Origin: JAOUEA01 sp963797635
Lineage (GTDB): Bacteria; Actinomycetota; UBA4738; HRBIN12
Assembly: GCA_963797635.1 (NCBI GenBank)
Contig: CAWCPZ010000003.1
Span: 1 to 64,000, forward strand
Length of the DNA stretch: 64,000 nt
Direction: 5' to 3'
How positions within the stretch are numbered: the stretch's first letter is position 1; every line of letters starts with the position of its first letter. The notes below the pieces were generated by a model. That model ran no database searches. It was not told where the DNA came from and saw only the letters and a program-made list of their open reading frames with translations. Made by a program: the position numbers and the translations under genes. This document shows, piece by piece, positions 1 through 10,449 of this stretch.

Positions 1-2
1 AC

Positions 3-3000
3 TCAACCCGCTGCCTGATCCACGACGACATCGTCGAAGTTGACCGTCGCCGTGACCGCCTGCGCGTTCCCGATCTCGACCCGACCGATCGGTGTCGTCC
101 CGGTGTTCGCGGCCCATGCGTTCACGATCTTGGTGCCGTCGCGGTAGAGATCCCAGGTCCCTGAGGTCCCGACCGTGCCGCACACCTCGATGTTGTGCCA
201 GCCGTTGCCGAGCGGTTGCCCGACAAGAACTGGGTGTTGGCGGCGTCCGACCGCACGTACAGGATCCCGTTGGCGTTGATGAAGACCTTCGCGATCGCCC
301 CGTTCGCGGCCGTCCGGAACCGGAACAGCGTCGTCGACGTAGCATCCCGCGCAGCGACGTTCACGTTCGCGCTCATGCACATCGAGGAGTAGGTCGTCGC
401 CAGGTTCTTGAACGCGAACCCGGTCTGGGCCGACGTCTGGGCCATGGCGCTGGGCGGCGCCACCCCCCCGGAACCGGCGTCGATGGTCATCCTCGTCGCG
501 GTGGTCCAGTTGGAGAAGTCGCCGCTGGAGAAATCATCGGCGAAGATCGCCGAGGTGACCGTGATCAGGTCCGAGGTTGGCCCGACGGTCGGTCCGTTGT
601 TGAACTTGTCGATCGCATCGACCGTGTAGGTGTGCTGGGACCCCGACGCGAGGTTGGTGTCGGTGAAGCTCGTCGAGGTGGTCGTGGTGATCGGGTTGAC
701 CAGGTCGGTGTCTCGGTAGACCCGGTAGGTGATCGGGGGCGAGGCGTCCTGGGACGCCGCCCAGTTGATCATGATGGTGCCGGTGCCCGGGCTCGAGCCC
801 GTGGGCTTGCCCGGTGCCGTCGGCGCGGTGGTATCGACGTCGATGTGGGTGAAGGCGAACAGGCCGTTGGAGGCCCAGTCGTAGCCGGCGGACTTCGGGC
901 TCACGAGAGCCTCGGTGCCACCCACCGGGGACCCGTTGGCGAAGTCCATCGAGTAGAGGTTGCCGTCGGTGCGAGCGAAGTAGAGCTTGCCGTTGGCGAG
1001 CGTCATGCCGCGGACCGTGCTCCAGTCGACGGCGGGGGTCAGCGTGCCCACGGTGAAGCGGAACGACCCGACCATCCGGCTCTCGGGCGTGAAGTATCGG
1101 TGGTACATCGTTCGTGTCGCCCCGGACCGTGTAGTAGATCTCCCCGTTGGTGAAGAACATGCCGGAAAGGCTCTGGACCGGGAAGTCCGTCAGCCCGTTG
1201 AGGTTGATCTGCTGCGCGGGACCGACGCTCGAGCCGTCGAAGGTCCTCGCGTAGAACTTCCCGTCGGTCGAGCCGCTGTAGAGCATGCCTTGGAGCGCGA
1301 AGATCCCTCGGGTGGTGCTCCAGTCGGTCGCCGGCGTGTTGAGGTTCGAGGTGGTGCCGAGGTTCGGAGCCATCGAAGGCCCGCCGAGCCAGCGCCGCCA
1401 ACAGGCCCCGGCGGCGGCGAGGGTGCCACATCGGTGTCGATGATCTCGATCCCGTTGACGAGCGGGTTCTCCGATGACGTGCTGGAAGTCGATGTCGACG
1501 TTGCCGTCGCTGGTGATGGTCGAACGACTTCATCGTGCCGGCCCGGTCGCCAACGTCGGCGACGATGTCGTAGTCGTCGAGCACGGTGTGCGCCGTCGAG
1601 CGGCACGTCGAAGACCCGCTGGCCGGGGCTGCGCGGTGCCGTCGTACCGGTTGATGAAGTACAGCCGGACCTGGAGGTGGGTGCCGGACGGCGACCGGGA
1701 AGTTCCACTGCATCTCGGCGCCGTCGTCTGGGTCCCACCGCTCGGTGTCGAAAGACTCGGTCGGGGTGGTGGCCGGGAAGGCCGCTCCCCGCGTCACCGT
1801 GAACTGCTGCCCCCACGGCCGCGCGGCGTTGCTGCCGCTGTTGCGGTACGCGCGCGGGTGCGCCGTCGGAGTCATCGGCAGCCCAGATCCGGACCGCAGT
1901 CCGGCGGCGACGCTGGGTCCGCCGCCGGCGTTGACCCGGTAAGAGGATGGAGCGGGTCGACCCCTTGGCACGGCGAGGTCGAGGACGTTGTACAGGTCGC
2001 CGGGCAGGCGTGCCGGTGTTCGTGGGCGGCGGGGTCGTGCCGCCGGCGAGCGGGAAGAAGGCGATCTTGCGGCGCGTCTCGCCGCCGGTGCTGGTCGGTG
2101 TCGCTGCCCGACCCAGAGCCCGGTCGTCGTCGCCAGGAAGTCGCAGACGCCGACGCCGCGGTCCGCGCCGGGGTTCCAGGAGAACGGCAGCCGTTGCGCG
2201 GGTCGAGCGCGGCGATGCCCGGCGCGATCGACCGCGCCCGGGCCGGCGGTGTCGCTGCCGTACGGGTTGTTCATCCAGCGCTGGTGACCGCCGACGTAGA
2301 CGGCCGTGCCGGTGATCGCGACGGCCGACAGCGTGTCGCCGCCGCGTGTACGTCGACCCAGGTCGGCTGCGAGCGCCGTGCCCGTCGCGGTCGGTCTCCC
2401 AGCGCGCGGCCGTGTCGCACAGCGTGCCCGATGTTGCGGCACCGCCGGTGGCCACGATCGACGAAGTACGAGCCGTCGGGCGAGAAGTCGACGTCGCGCA
2501 TGTAGGTGTCGAACGCGCCGATCGAAGCAAGGTGTCGATGTAGCGATCGGTCTGCCAGTTGGCCAGGGTCGCCGGCGGGTCGCCACGGTGGACAGGTCGA
2601 TCAGCGCCGACCTGCGGTCGGGATTGCCCGTTGACCTTCATGAAGTTGCCGACGATCGACGAGCCTGGATCCGTCCGGGGTCACGTCCATGCTGTAGACC
2701 CACGGGACCGAGTCCGACGTGTGTGGATCGGTGATCGAGAAATTCACGTTGGGGTCGACCGCAGCCGGTCGTGACGTTCACCGCCGCGAGCCGATCGCGG
2801 GCGACGTTCTTGATCGAGGTGAACCGGCCGCCGACGTACAGACGAGTGCCAGACACCTTGATGTCCCAGACCTGACCGTTCGCATTCGCGCTGAACCCGG
2901 CGACCGGCACCCGTCGTCGGGTTGAGCTTCACGAGCTTCCTGATGTTGGTGTCGTTGTTGACGGAGTTGAAGTACCCACCCACGAACAGGTTGCCGTCGG

Positions 3001-3359
3001 GCGCGACGGCGAGCGCCTTGACGATGTTGTCGAACGTGGGAGCGAAGTTGGTGTCGATCGCGCCGGTCGTGGCGTCGAACGAGAAGAGGTTCGAGCGGGA
3101 GTAGATCGTGCCGCCGCTCGAGGCCTGCACCTGCGTGAACTGACCCCCGGCGTAGATCTTGTTCCCGATCTGCACCATCGAGTTCACTTGGCCGTTCAGG
3201 ACGTTCGGGGTCCAGTTCGCGGGGTCGGGGTTCACGATCTTGTTCTGGGCGGCGTTCACGGCCTGAGCAACCGGTGCGCCCGTCGAGCGAGAGGCTGGCG
3301 AGCATAGCGAGCGCCAGGGCGATACTGATGAAGCGTGGGGTTGCCTTTGGCCGTTCCAC
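3..3359 (-). CDS. Secreted beta-propeller / malectin / FN3 / jelly-roll surface protein (frame-disrupted)
   Basis: This is a large exported protein read across several frames. The GTG start has a GAGGAGG ribosome binding site about 10 bases upstream. A signal peptide (hydrophobic stretch FISIALALAMLASLSL, then APVAQA just before the mature VNAAQNK) follows once a shift near 3285 is bridged. The N-terminal half has propeller-like repeats such as IYAGGQFT, LFVGGYFN and LYVGGRFT. A malectin-like domain with NPLVNGIEIIDTD lies around 1450-1650. A fibronectin type III domain (PTAPGKPTG to YTVDAIDK) spans about 590-840. A C-terminal ConA-like jelly roll ends FDDVVVDQAAG and a TGA. There is no catalytic signature, so a cell-surface or exopolysaccharide-binding role is inferred from the domains and the neighbouring glycosyltransferases. 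At least eight frame changes interrupt it. The residues stay family-like across them, which suggests read errors more than a pseudogene. Confidence 0.6.
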
Positions 3360-3394
3360 GGGGAGGTTCCTCCTCTGTTCTCGAACCGGGCTCT

Positions 3395-3417
3395 GGTATC
3401 TCAGGGGTATCTCAGGG
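3395..3417. repeat. 11-bp tandem repeat upstream of the propeller gene
   Basis: GGTATCTCAGG occurs twice head to tail with an 11-bp period, about one helical turn. It lies 36-58 bp upstream of the GTG start of the minus-strand propeller gene. It could be a tandem activator site. No matching regulator is encoded nearby, so function is open. Confidence 0.35.
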
Positions 3418-3549
3418 CGAAATAACCCGCCGGACGCTAGCAGGTTTGCCCCTGAGTTGGCTACATCAAAAGGACTATATCACTTCGCGCAACTTTGCGC
3501 AACCGCAGAGTGCTCCCATGGATGCATGGCTCATCAAGAGCGGCCGTCG

Positions 3550-4822
3550 CTAGTGAGCCCGTCTGGCCCTTCGATACGCGAGTGGCCCAGCCACCAGTCC
3601 CCGGGCCTCAGCGATCACCAAGGACGGTCGGCCTCCTCCCCCATCGCTCGGACGGCCCCACAGTCGGAGCATGTGGATCGCCGAACGGGGCAGTCGCTCC
3701 AGCACATCTCGCCTCGTTGCTCTTTGACTGAGGTACTTCGTCATGTAAGCGCCAAGGCCAACGCCGTAGCCGTACATGTGCGGCCGAAGCTCATCGAAGG
3801 ATGCTCGATGGATGTGCCACACGATAGCGGAGGGTTCGTAGGCGATCGAGCGGCCGGATCGCAGACTCGGACAAAAGCGTCGAGTCCTCACCTCCCCGGG
3901 TGGGTGATCCTGCACCCAACGCTTCGTCGAACCCCCCGAGTCGTCGCATGAGATTGCGATCGACAGCAAAGTTGGCGCCGGTCCCAATCCTCCCCGCATC
4001 GTACGGGAAGAGTCGGGACTCGCGCGCACGGGTGGCGAGATCGTAGAGATGCGACTCGATGACCGCCGACCACCACACACGCTGGTCGAAGTAACGCTGC
4101 GGAGGTGTGTCCAACTGCGCGGATGGAACCAGCCCTGTTACACACCCAACGTTCTCGCTCCGACCGAAGCCGCGCGCCAGGCCGTCGAGCCAAAGCGGGT
4201 CGACGAGTGCATCGTCATCGGTGAAAGCGACATGGTCATGTGTGGCTTCGGCCAGCCCCCTGTTGCGAGCACGTGACAACCCGGGACGCGGTTCCAGCGT
4301 GTAACGGAATCGCGGGTCATCTCCCACTATCTCCTGGAAGCGGCCTGCGGTCTCATCTCCGCTCGGAGCGTTGTCAACCACCAGAACCTCATATGAGTCA
4401 TACCGAAGGCGCTTCAGGGGCAGCAGCGCACCGGCCAGTTGATCAGGACGATCCCGCGTCGATAGGACTATCGAGAAGGGTTTCCTCCATCTGGCCCCGA
4501 CCACCGCTGGACAAAGCGCGCTGCCCGGAAGATCCGCTAACTCGAGCTTGCCTAGGGTGTTGATCCTGTCTGATTCGAGGTGCCGAACGATCGGCGCGCG
4601 CAACGCATTCCACGCGGCCGTCCCTGATCCGCTCACCATCTAGGCCTGTCTCCGCGAGCTGCAGCTGCAGGAACCCCAGCGGGACGCCATGCAGACGTAC
4701 CAGGATGCGGGCCAGGTCGATGTTCCTGTGGTCGGGGACTCATGTGGGTCGACTTCGCCCTTGTCGCTGAGCTCGATGCCCCCCACCCACACAGGGCGAG
4801 AGTTGTCCGAGGAACCCCTCAC
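3550..4822 (-). CDS. Family 2 glycosyltransferase (frame-disrupted)
   Basis: This is a GT-A fold glycosyltransferase, expected to move a sugar from an activated nucleotide sugar onto a growing polysaccharide or lipid acceptor on the cytoplasmic side of the membrane. The N-terminus (VWVGGIELSD) is typical of actinobacterial GT2 proteins with a leading extra domain. The catalytic domain starts at FSIVLSTRDRPDQL, with nucleotide-binding VVDNAPSGD and the metal-binding TDDDA motif. The acceptor-side motif GGED lies near 3880 and the C-terminus contains YEPSAIVWHIHR. Frame changes occur near 4745 and 4620, and two more lie near 3870-3890. Restoring one C in GACTCG and one C in GTCTGC at those last two yields an uninterrupted GEDLDAFVRVLRSGRSIAYE, so the breaks look like homopolymer errors. 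It lies just upstream of the propeller gene on the same strand and could share a transcript with it. Confidence 0.7.
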
Positions 4823-4874
4823 CGGTCACTCCTTCGTTGGACGAATGAACTCTCCCGTTCATCGTGACAGGTCA

Positions 4875-5817
4875 CTACGGGTTGAGGTGTGCATCCGCCC
4901 CGATCTGGGCGTACGAGGCGATCGATGAAGGCGAGCTGTCGGTGATCCAGGAATAGCCATCCTTGACCTCGTCGAAGTAGATGAGGGCTTTCAGAATCGG
5001 TCCAGGTCTTGAGCGTGGGCCAGGGCAGTCGATGATCCACTGGCCCTTTCGACCTGGGGCCGCCGGGTCCTCCTGAGCTCCCTACTCCACCGCCATCCAC
5101 GGCTTGCCGTGCGCAGCGCGAAGTCGTGCGTCGGCTAAACACGTCGCGAAGCTGTCCCACTTGTCGCCGGCTTCCGGGTACAAGTTGTAGCCGTCGCTCC
5201 CCACCAGGTCGACGTAGGCGTCCCCGGGTAGAAGGAGTCAATGTGCGTCCCGCCGAGCCGATCGAAGGTCCACGACATCATCGTCCAGACGAACGCCACG
5301 TTGGCCACACCGCTGGACTGGAAGACCTCACGACGTGACGGAACGCAGCCGCGAAGTCCTCCGGAGTGCCCCACCTGGCGAGGTCGTTCTCGGGCTCGTG
5401 ATGGAACGTGAGGTACATCGGGGCCCCAAAGGCCTTGATCGCGTCGGCGCTCGCGATGATCGTCGCGTCTTCGGCTCCCGATGCGATCTCGGCCCAGGCA
5501 CCGGCGCGCCGTTGATCGCATCGCTTTCCAATTCAGGAACGGGATCCGACCCTGGGAGACCGTCCAGGCTCGTACGGCGGCGGGAAGTAAGATCGATCCA
5601 CTCGGTAGTACTGATGGTCGATAGCGAAACGACGGCCGATCTGGTTCTCGACCCGGGTGATCGCGTCGGCACTAGACTCGCCATCGCGTGGGGCGACCCA
5701 GCTCCCGAAGTAAGCCCCAGTAGCCGGGATGAGCCTGGCGGGAAACTCCGTACCTCCTAGACGGGTCGCGAGCAGGAGCGCAGCGACCCACAGGACAGTG
5801 CCCAGCGCTAGGGTCAT
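4875..5817 (-). CDS. GH26-like secreted glycoside hydrolase (frame-disrupted)
   Basis: The protein begins with a hydrophobic anchor or signal segment (MTLALGTVLWVAALLLATRL). A family-like N-terminus follows (GAYFGSWV, then IGRRFAIDHQYYR). Reading across frames gives TFHHEPEN, the HEPE-type acid/base motif of clan GH-A GH26 enzymes, then FVWTMMSWTFD, the segment FYPGDAYVDLVGSDGYNLY and KPWMAVE, where a nucleophile Glu is expected. The C-terminus ends IGADAHLNP and a TAG. The likely role is cleavage of a beta-linked polysaccharide outside the membrane, for example trimming the polymer made by this cluster; the substrate cannot be told. At least four frameshifts interrupt it. The true start may lie up to about 110 bases further upstream in another frame. 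Confidence 0.6.
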
Positions 5818-6158
5818 CCGGAGCCGGAACTGGATCGCCCGACGGTTTCCCGCGGCCCGAAGGGAGCCTCCGCCGAGATGTCGGAGGTCCGGCGGCTCCG
5901 TCGGAATCGTTCCTTTCGTTACTCCGCATGAGCCGGTAACCTAGCCGACTTGGTATGGCTGCAACGCTGGAGGGACTACGCGCCGATCGCATTCGTGGTG
6001 AAGCAGGTCACGCTTCAGCAAGCGCCTGCCCGGCCGCAGAGCGTCGCTCCTAGTGGGGCCAGCGCCACTACAGCTGATAGGGTGCAGCGTCGACCCGCGG
6101 TCCCGGCGCGAACGTGGGTCTCAACGAGTACCGCAACCTTTCCCGTGCACGAGTGACG
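5818..6158. other. Divergent intergenic region
   Basis: About 340 bases separate the minus-strand hydrolase from the plus-strand oxidoreductase, so both promoters should lie here. Part may encode an extended N-terminus of the hydrolase in another frame. No clear sigma-70 pair, hairpin or RNA gene was recognised. Confidence 0.4.
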
Positions 6159-7781
6159 ATGAACTGGAAATATGAGGTGCCGACCGCGCTTGTCGTGGGT
6201 TCAGGGCCGTCCGCTGCAGGGACCGTGATGGCCCTTTCTCAACGCCCCGATCTCGAGATTGTGGTCATCGATCTTGGATTGCGACTGGAGCACGAGCGCC
6301 AGCGGATCGTCGATGAGCTCGCAGCAGGTTCGACGACGGACTGGGACTTGGCCAAGGTGAAATCCCGGCCTCCGACGGCCCCAGTCTCCACCGGGGTGAA
6401 GGGGCCCCCTGAGAAGAGGGCATACGGCTCCAACTTCCCATTCCGAGACGTCGGCCAGCTCCGCGAGGTCACTTCTGGAACCAACGTGAACCACGCTCTG
6501 GTCTCCGCCGCCTACGGCGGCTTCAGCACTGTGTGGGGGTCTCAGGTTATGCCCTTCACGAACGCAACATTCTCGGAGTGGCCGATCAGCGCCATTGACA
6601 TGGAACCTCACTACCGCGCCATCCTCGATGAGGTCAGATTCTCTGGACAGGACGATCACCTTGCCGAACTGTTCCCTTTGATAGCGACTCCTACCCCTCT
6701 GCCGCACCCCTCGGAAAGGACCGGGGCAGTGCTTCGAAATTACGCGCGGCACCGCGAGGGTCTGCGACGACGCGGCATCACTCTTGGGCGGGCACGACTC
6801 GCCTTCGACGTGGCCGAGATGCGTCCGGTGTGGATTGTGCCTAACCGGATGCCCCTATTCATTGATCTACTCAGCCTCTTCCACGATAGAATCGCTTTCG
6901 CCGTCAAGGCCGATCTTGAGACTTCTTTGGCGACCTCATGGCCGTGCGCGTCGGCGAGGAGGGAGGGCGCCCATTCGTTTGGGCGCGGCCGTTGGCCGAC
7001 GGGCAGCTGCGGCGCTTTGACGCCGATCGCATATATCTGGCGTGTGGCGCGGTTGGTTCAACGCGGCTGGCTGTCAATTCGCTGGGTTTGTTCGAGGAGA
7101 CCTTCCATCTCAATGAAGCGGCACAGTTCGCGCTCCCATTCCTTAGCGTCAAGCCAACCTCCGACCCCAAGCTTGAACCTCAATTCACGCTGAACCAATT
7201 CAACATGTTGATCAGCCCTGAGGCCAACGAATTGGATCTGGCCCTCCTCCATTTCTACACGTACAATGCCGCGTTCGATGACTCGCTTCCCGCCTTCCTC
7301 CGAAGGCCAGCCGCAGGGCCGGTGAGGGCCTCACTTCTCCGCCGCCTCTCAGTGGCCCTTGGGTATCTGCCATCGTGGGAATCGCCTGGGTTAAGTATGC
7401 GGTTCGGCCCGCCAAAGGCGAATGGACACCTACCGTCACTCTCCATCGAGCGGGAGACGGTCAGGTGGCGCCACAACAGCATGATGCGGGCCGTGGTTTC
7501 GCGACTCGTTCGTTCCGCTCCGTATCTTGACCTGTGGCCGATCCTCCCGTATCTGTCGTTCTCAGCGGGCGCGAAGAGCTACCACTTCGGTGGCAGCTTC
7601 CCGCATCAGCGTGAACCGAGTACTGAGTTCGGCACGGATCGTTTGGGACGACCACAGGCATGGGAAACGATCCAACATGGTTGACGCAGCTGTCTTCCCG
7701 AATGTCCCCGCCACTACTTTCACTATGACGGTCATGGCGAACGCCCACCGCATCGCCACTGAGTCACTGCATCTAGTCTGA
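6159..7781 (+). CDS. GMC-type FAD oxidoreductase with ferredoxin-like Cys motif (frame-disrupted)
   Basis: The N-terminus has an FAD-binding beta-alpha-beta segment (ALVVGSGPSAAGTVMAL) and the family-like YGGFSTVWGSQVMPF. The C-terminus has FHFGG-type SYHFGGSFPH and a GMC-like VDAAVFPNVPATTFTMTVMA, ending in HRIATESLHLV. The expected reaction is FAD-dependent oxidation of an alcohol or sugar. Between the FAD half and the substrate half, positions 6820-6861 encode CVRCGLCLTGCPYSLIYSA, a CxxCxxCxxxCP pattern like a [4Fe-4S] ferredoxin site. This suggests electrons leave through a cluster rather than to oxygen. Frame changes occur near 6818, 6900-6935 and 7665. ATG 6159 was chosen; GTG 6153 in the same frame is an alternative. 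The SDR gene follows 6 bases later. Confidence 0.65.
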
Positions 7782-7787
7782 GGCGCA

Positions 7788-8656
7788 ATGAAGACAACCC
7801 GGAAGAACGTGGAAATCACGGGAGCCAATGGCTACCTCGGTGCCATCATCCGTGGCGCTTTCATCGATGCCGGCTGGCATTCGATCTCGCTCGTGCGGTC
7901 CCCCGTTGAAGGGGATGATGATGAGCGCTTCTACGACTTGGCTGCTCCTTGCGATGAGCGCCTTGTCGCCGACATGCAGCTCCTGATCCACTGCGCCTAC
8001 GACCTTTCGCTGACGGAGAGAGAGAAGATCAAGCGAGTCAATGTAGATGGGACGCGGAGACTGCTCATCGCAGCCCGGGATGCTGGAGTTCCCCGAGTCA
8101 ATTGTCCATCCAGCATGTCCGCGTTCGATGGCACGACGCAAACGTACGGACAGGCGAAACTCGCGATCGAGCGGGCCGCGATGCAAACCGGGAACTGCGT
8201 CCTCCGCCCGGGTCTCGTGTATGGGGGTCACGCTGGCGGCATTCTACTCAGATCTTACGCAAGCTGACCCGCTTGCCCGTTATCCCTGTTCCCGCTGGCA
8301 ATCCTCAGCAGTACACCGTACACGAGGATGATTTCGCGGCTGCTGTTAGGCAGTCGCCGGTACCGGTCTTACCCACGCATCCATCGGTGTCGCCCATCCG
8401 AGGGGAGTCGAGTTCCGTGAGTCTGCTGGCAACGCTCGCTTGTGGGAAGGTCGTGGGTGCCGCTCCCTTCCTGTTCCTCGGCATCCGATGTACTGGGCGC
8501 TGCGGACGGCAGAGCTCCTGCCCATGGCATCCGTTTCGGGCCGACTCGCTGCTCGGACTCGTGCGCTCCGCACCATCTGTGCCAGGAGTAGCGGATCTAC
8601 GGTCCCTAGGCGTGCGGCTTCGACCGTTCGAGCAAGCCTCCCACTCTCGGACGTAG
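7788..8656 (+). CDS. NAD-dependent epimerase/dehydratase family protein (frame-disrupted)
   Basis: An extended SDR protein with the N-terminal Rossmann motif TGANGYLG, a central SSMSAF and the catalytic YGQAK (YxxxK) motif, followed by CVLRPGLVYG. It would act on a nucleotide sugar or a related polysaccharide precursor, using bound NAD(P). After about 8250 the frame changes. The rest is picked up as LTRLPVIPVPAGNPQQYTVH, then WHPMYWALRTAELLP, and ends SLGVRLRPFEQASHSRT at TAG 8654-8656. The C-terminal half resembles the tail of SDR proteins found in exopolysaccharide clusters. At least three frameshifts are present. It lies 6 bases after the GMC oxidoreductase and 12 bases before a glycosyltransferase, so the three probably form one operon. 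Confidence 0.65.
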
Positions 8657-8668
8657 GAAGGAACCACA

Positions 8669-9623
8669 TTGGCCGAAGCAGCTGGCTCGCTATCAAGCAT
8701 GTCGGCGATCGTCTGCGCCTACACCTTGGAACGCTGGGAGCTCTTCCTCACCTCCGTGCAGTCGCTGCTTGCGCAGACCGTCCCGCCGCTCGAGATCATC
8801 ATCTGCATCGATCACAACGATGCGATGCTCGAGCGCGCTCTCATCGCCGGCGAGCTTAAGGGAAACGGAACGACCCCGGTCACCGTCGTAGCGAATCACT
8901 ACGATGGCCGCCTAGGCTCCGCGCGGACCACAGCGGCAGAGCTCGCTCGCGGGGATATCGTCGTCTTTCTGGACGATGATGCGTGCGCTGAACCCGATCT
9001 TCTAGAGCATCTGCGAGCCGCGTACCTCGACGCGTCGGTGGTTGCCGTCGGAGGGGCCCCCGGTGCCTCGGTACTCACGTCCACGGCCGACAATGGTTCC
9101 CTCAGAGTTCGATTGGGTCTTCGGATGCGTCTATGCGGGGCTACCTACGCAACTTGCACCGACACCTCGGCTCATCGGCGCGGTCATGTCGGTCAGGCGC
9201 GACGCACTTCAAGAGCTCGGTTATTTCCATTCGGACAACCATGACGACATGGACCTCTCGCACCGTCTCGCGTGGCGTTGGCCCGAGAAGACGGATACCT
9301 ATTCGAGCCGAGGGCGATCGCGGACACTACGTTCACCCCGATCGGCTCACGTCGCGATACTTCGGCGTTCGTCTTCTTCGTGAATCGCGGCAAGGTAGAA
9401 GCTCACCGAAACCTCCCAGGAGGGCGCCGACCTCGACGCCGACCGGCAATTCGGTGACAAAGGCAATGAGGTGGAGGACTGCGACGTAGAGACTAAGAAC
9501 GTCCGGAGAGGTGACCTTGCGGCCCTAACGCGCATCGCTGCGCTTCTGGCCGGGATCATCCTCGCTGCAGCCGGCTACACGGTTGGGTCATTCGAATACC
9601 GGTGGGGTGAGCCGCGAGCCTGA
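8669..9623 (+). CDS. Family 2 glycosyltransferase with C-terminal membrane anchor (frame-disrupted)
   Basis: The start is TTG 8669, chosen because AGGAAGG lies about 7 bases upstream; ATG 8699 is an alternative. The GT-A domain shows SAIVCAYTLERWE, nucleotide-binding IIICIDHND, the DxD-like VVFLDDDACAEPD, and after a frame change near 9060 the segment GAVMSVRRDALQELGYF with DDMDLSHRLA. The tail, reached after further shifts near 9300 and 9390, encodes one membrane helix (IAALLAGIILAAAGYTVGS) and ends at TGA 9621-9623. It probably adds a sugar to a membrane-bound polysaccharide intermediate. It is the last gene of the plus-strand polysaccharide operon. Confidence 0.65.
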
Positions 9624-9975
9624 CGGTGGTGACCCACCGATCTGACAGACCTATTGGGAGAAGGCCGGCATCCGTCAGGCCCGATTCGCGCTTCATCACC
9701 CGCTCGTAACCGGGACACGCCCGACTGCTTCGTTCATTGGGGATGCCCTTTCGGACCGAAGGTCCCGCTCACGGCCATGCTTCGATAACTGGTTCCTGGC
9801 TGGCAGTTTCAGCCGCGCCAGCCACTACGGTAGGCTAGCCGCCCGAGCGACACACCCGCCTGTTCGACCGGGTCCGTCGCTGGTTCAAGCGCGACTGAGA
9901 CGGCTGGACGCAGGTCGGCCGGGCCGCGGTAGGCTTCCACCCTTCGAGCCGTCATCCCATCAGGAGGCACCGACG
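9624..9975. other. Intergenic region with an 8-bp stem inverted repeat
   Basis: These 352 bases separate the polysaccharide block from the core-like genome. No coding frame of useful length and no tRNA was seen. A perfect 8-bp stem, TGGCTGGC at 9797-9804 with GCCAGCCA at 9817-9824 and a 12-base loop, could end the upstream operon, but no U-run follows. The promoter of the CBS protein should lie in the last 150 bases; AGGAGG at 9962-9967 is its ribosome binding site. Confidence 0.45.
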
Positions 9976-10443
9976 ATGCAGGTCGCGGACATCATGCACA
10001 CCGAGGTGAAGTCGGCCAACGCCGAAGACACGTTCGCCGACGTCGCCAAGCTCATGCGCACCAACGGCATCTCGTCGGTGGTGGTGCTGGAGGGCAAGAA
10101 GCTCGGCGGCATCGTGACCGAGCGCGACATCGTGAACCTGGTGGCCGCCGGTGGCGACCCGCACAGCGTCAAGGTGGCCCACGGCATGACCCGCCGAGAC
10201 CTCGAGACGATCGGGCCCAAGATGGAGATCGCCGAGGCGGCCGAGCACATGGCCACCCGCAACATCCGCCACCTCCCGGTCGTGGACCGCGGCAAGGTCG
10301 TCGGCATCGTGTCGATCCGCGACCTCACGAAGTGGGCCGCCGAAGAGCTGGCGGGTGGCCACGAGATGCCCGACATCGCCACCAGCCACAAGGCGCTGCA
10401 GGCCGCGAGCGAACTCCAGAAGCAGCGTCGCAAGGGCGCGTAG
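9976..10443 (+). CDS. Tandem CBS-domain protein
   Basis: 155 residues made almost entirely of two CBS motifs. The first is VADIMHTEVKSANAEDTFAD with LGGIVTERDIV, the second GMTRRDLETI with NIRHLPVVDRGKVVGIVSIR. Stand-alone CBS pairs bind adenosyl ligands such as AMP, ATP or SAM and act as energy sensors. The protein has the length and layout of the actinobacterial hypoxic response protein Hrp1 family, though that assignment is by resemblance only. The short charged tail (KQRRKGA) is not conserved in any family I know. It is monocistronic, with AGGAGG 8 bases before the ATG, and converges on the PAP2 gene. Confidence 0.85.
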   Translation: MQVADIMHTEVKSANAEDTFADVAKLMRTNGISSVVVLEGKKLGGIVTERDIVNLVAAGGDPHSVKVAHGMTRRDLETIGPKMEIAEAAEHMATRNIRHLPVVDRGKVVGIVSIRDLTKWAAEELAGGHEMPDIATSHKALQAASELQKQRRKGA

Positions 10444-10449
10444 CGCCGA

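Noticed and set aside
9840..9900. Possible end of a small gene reading LFDRVRRWFKRD
   Set aside because: The frame has a TAG 24 bases upstream and no start or homology is visible.
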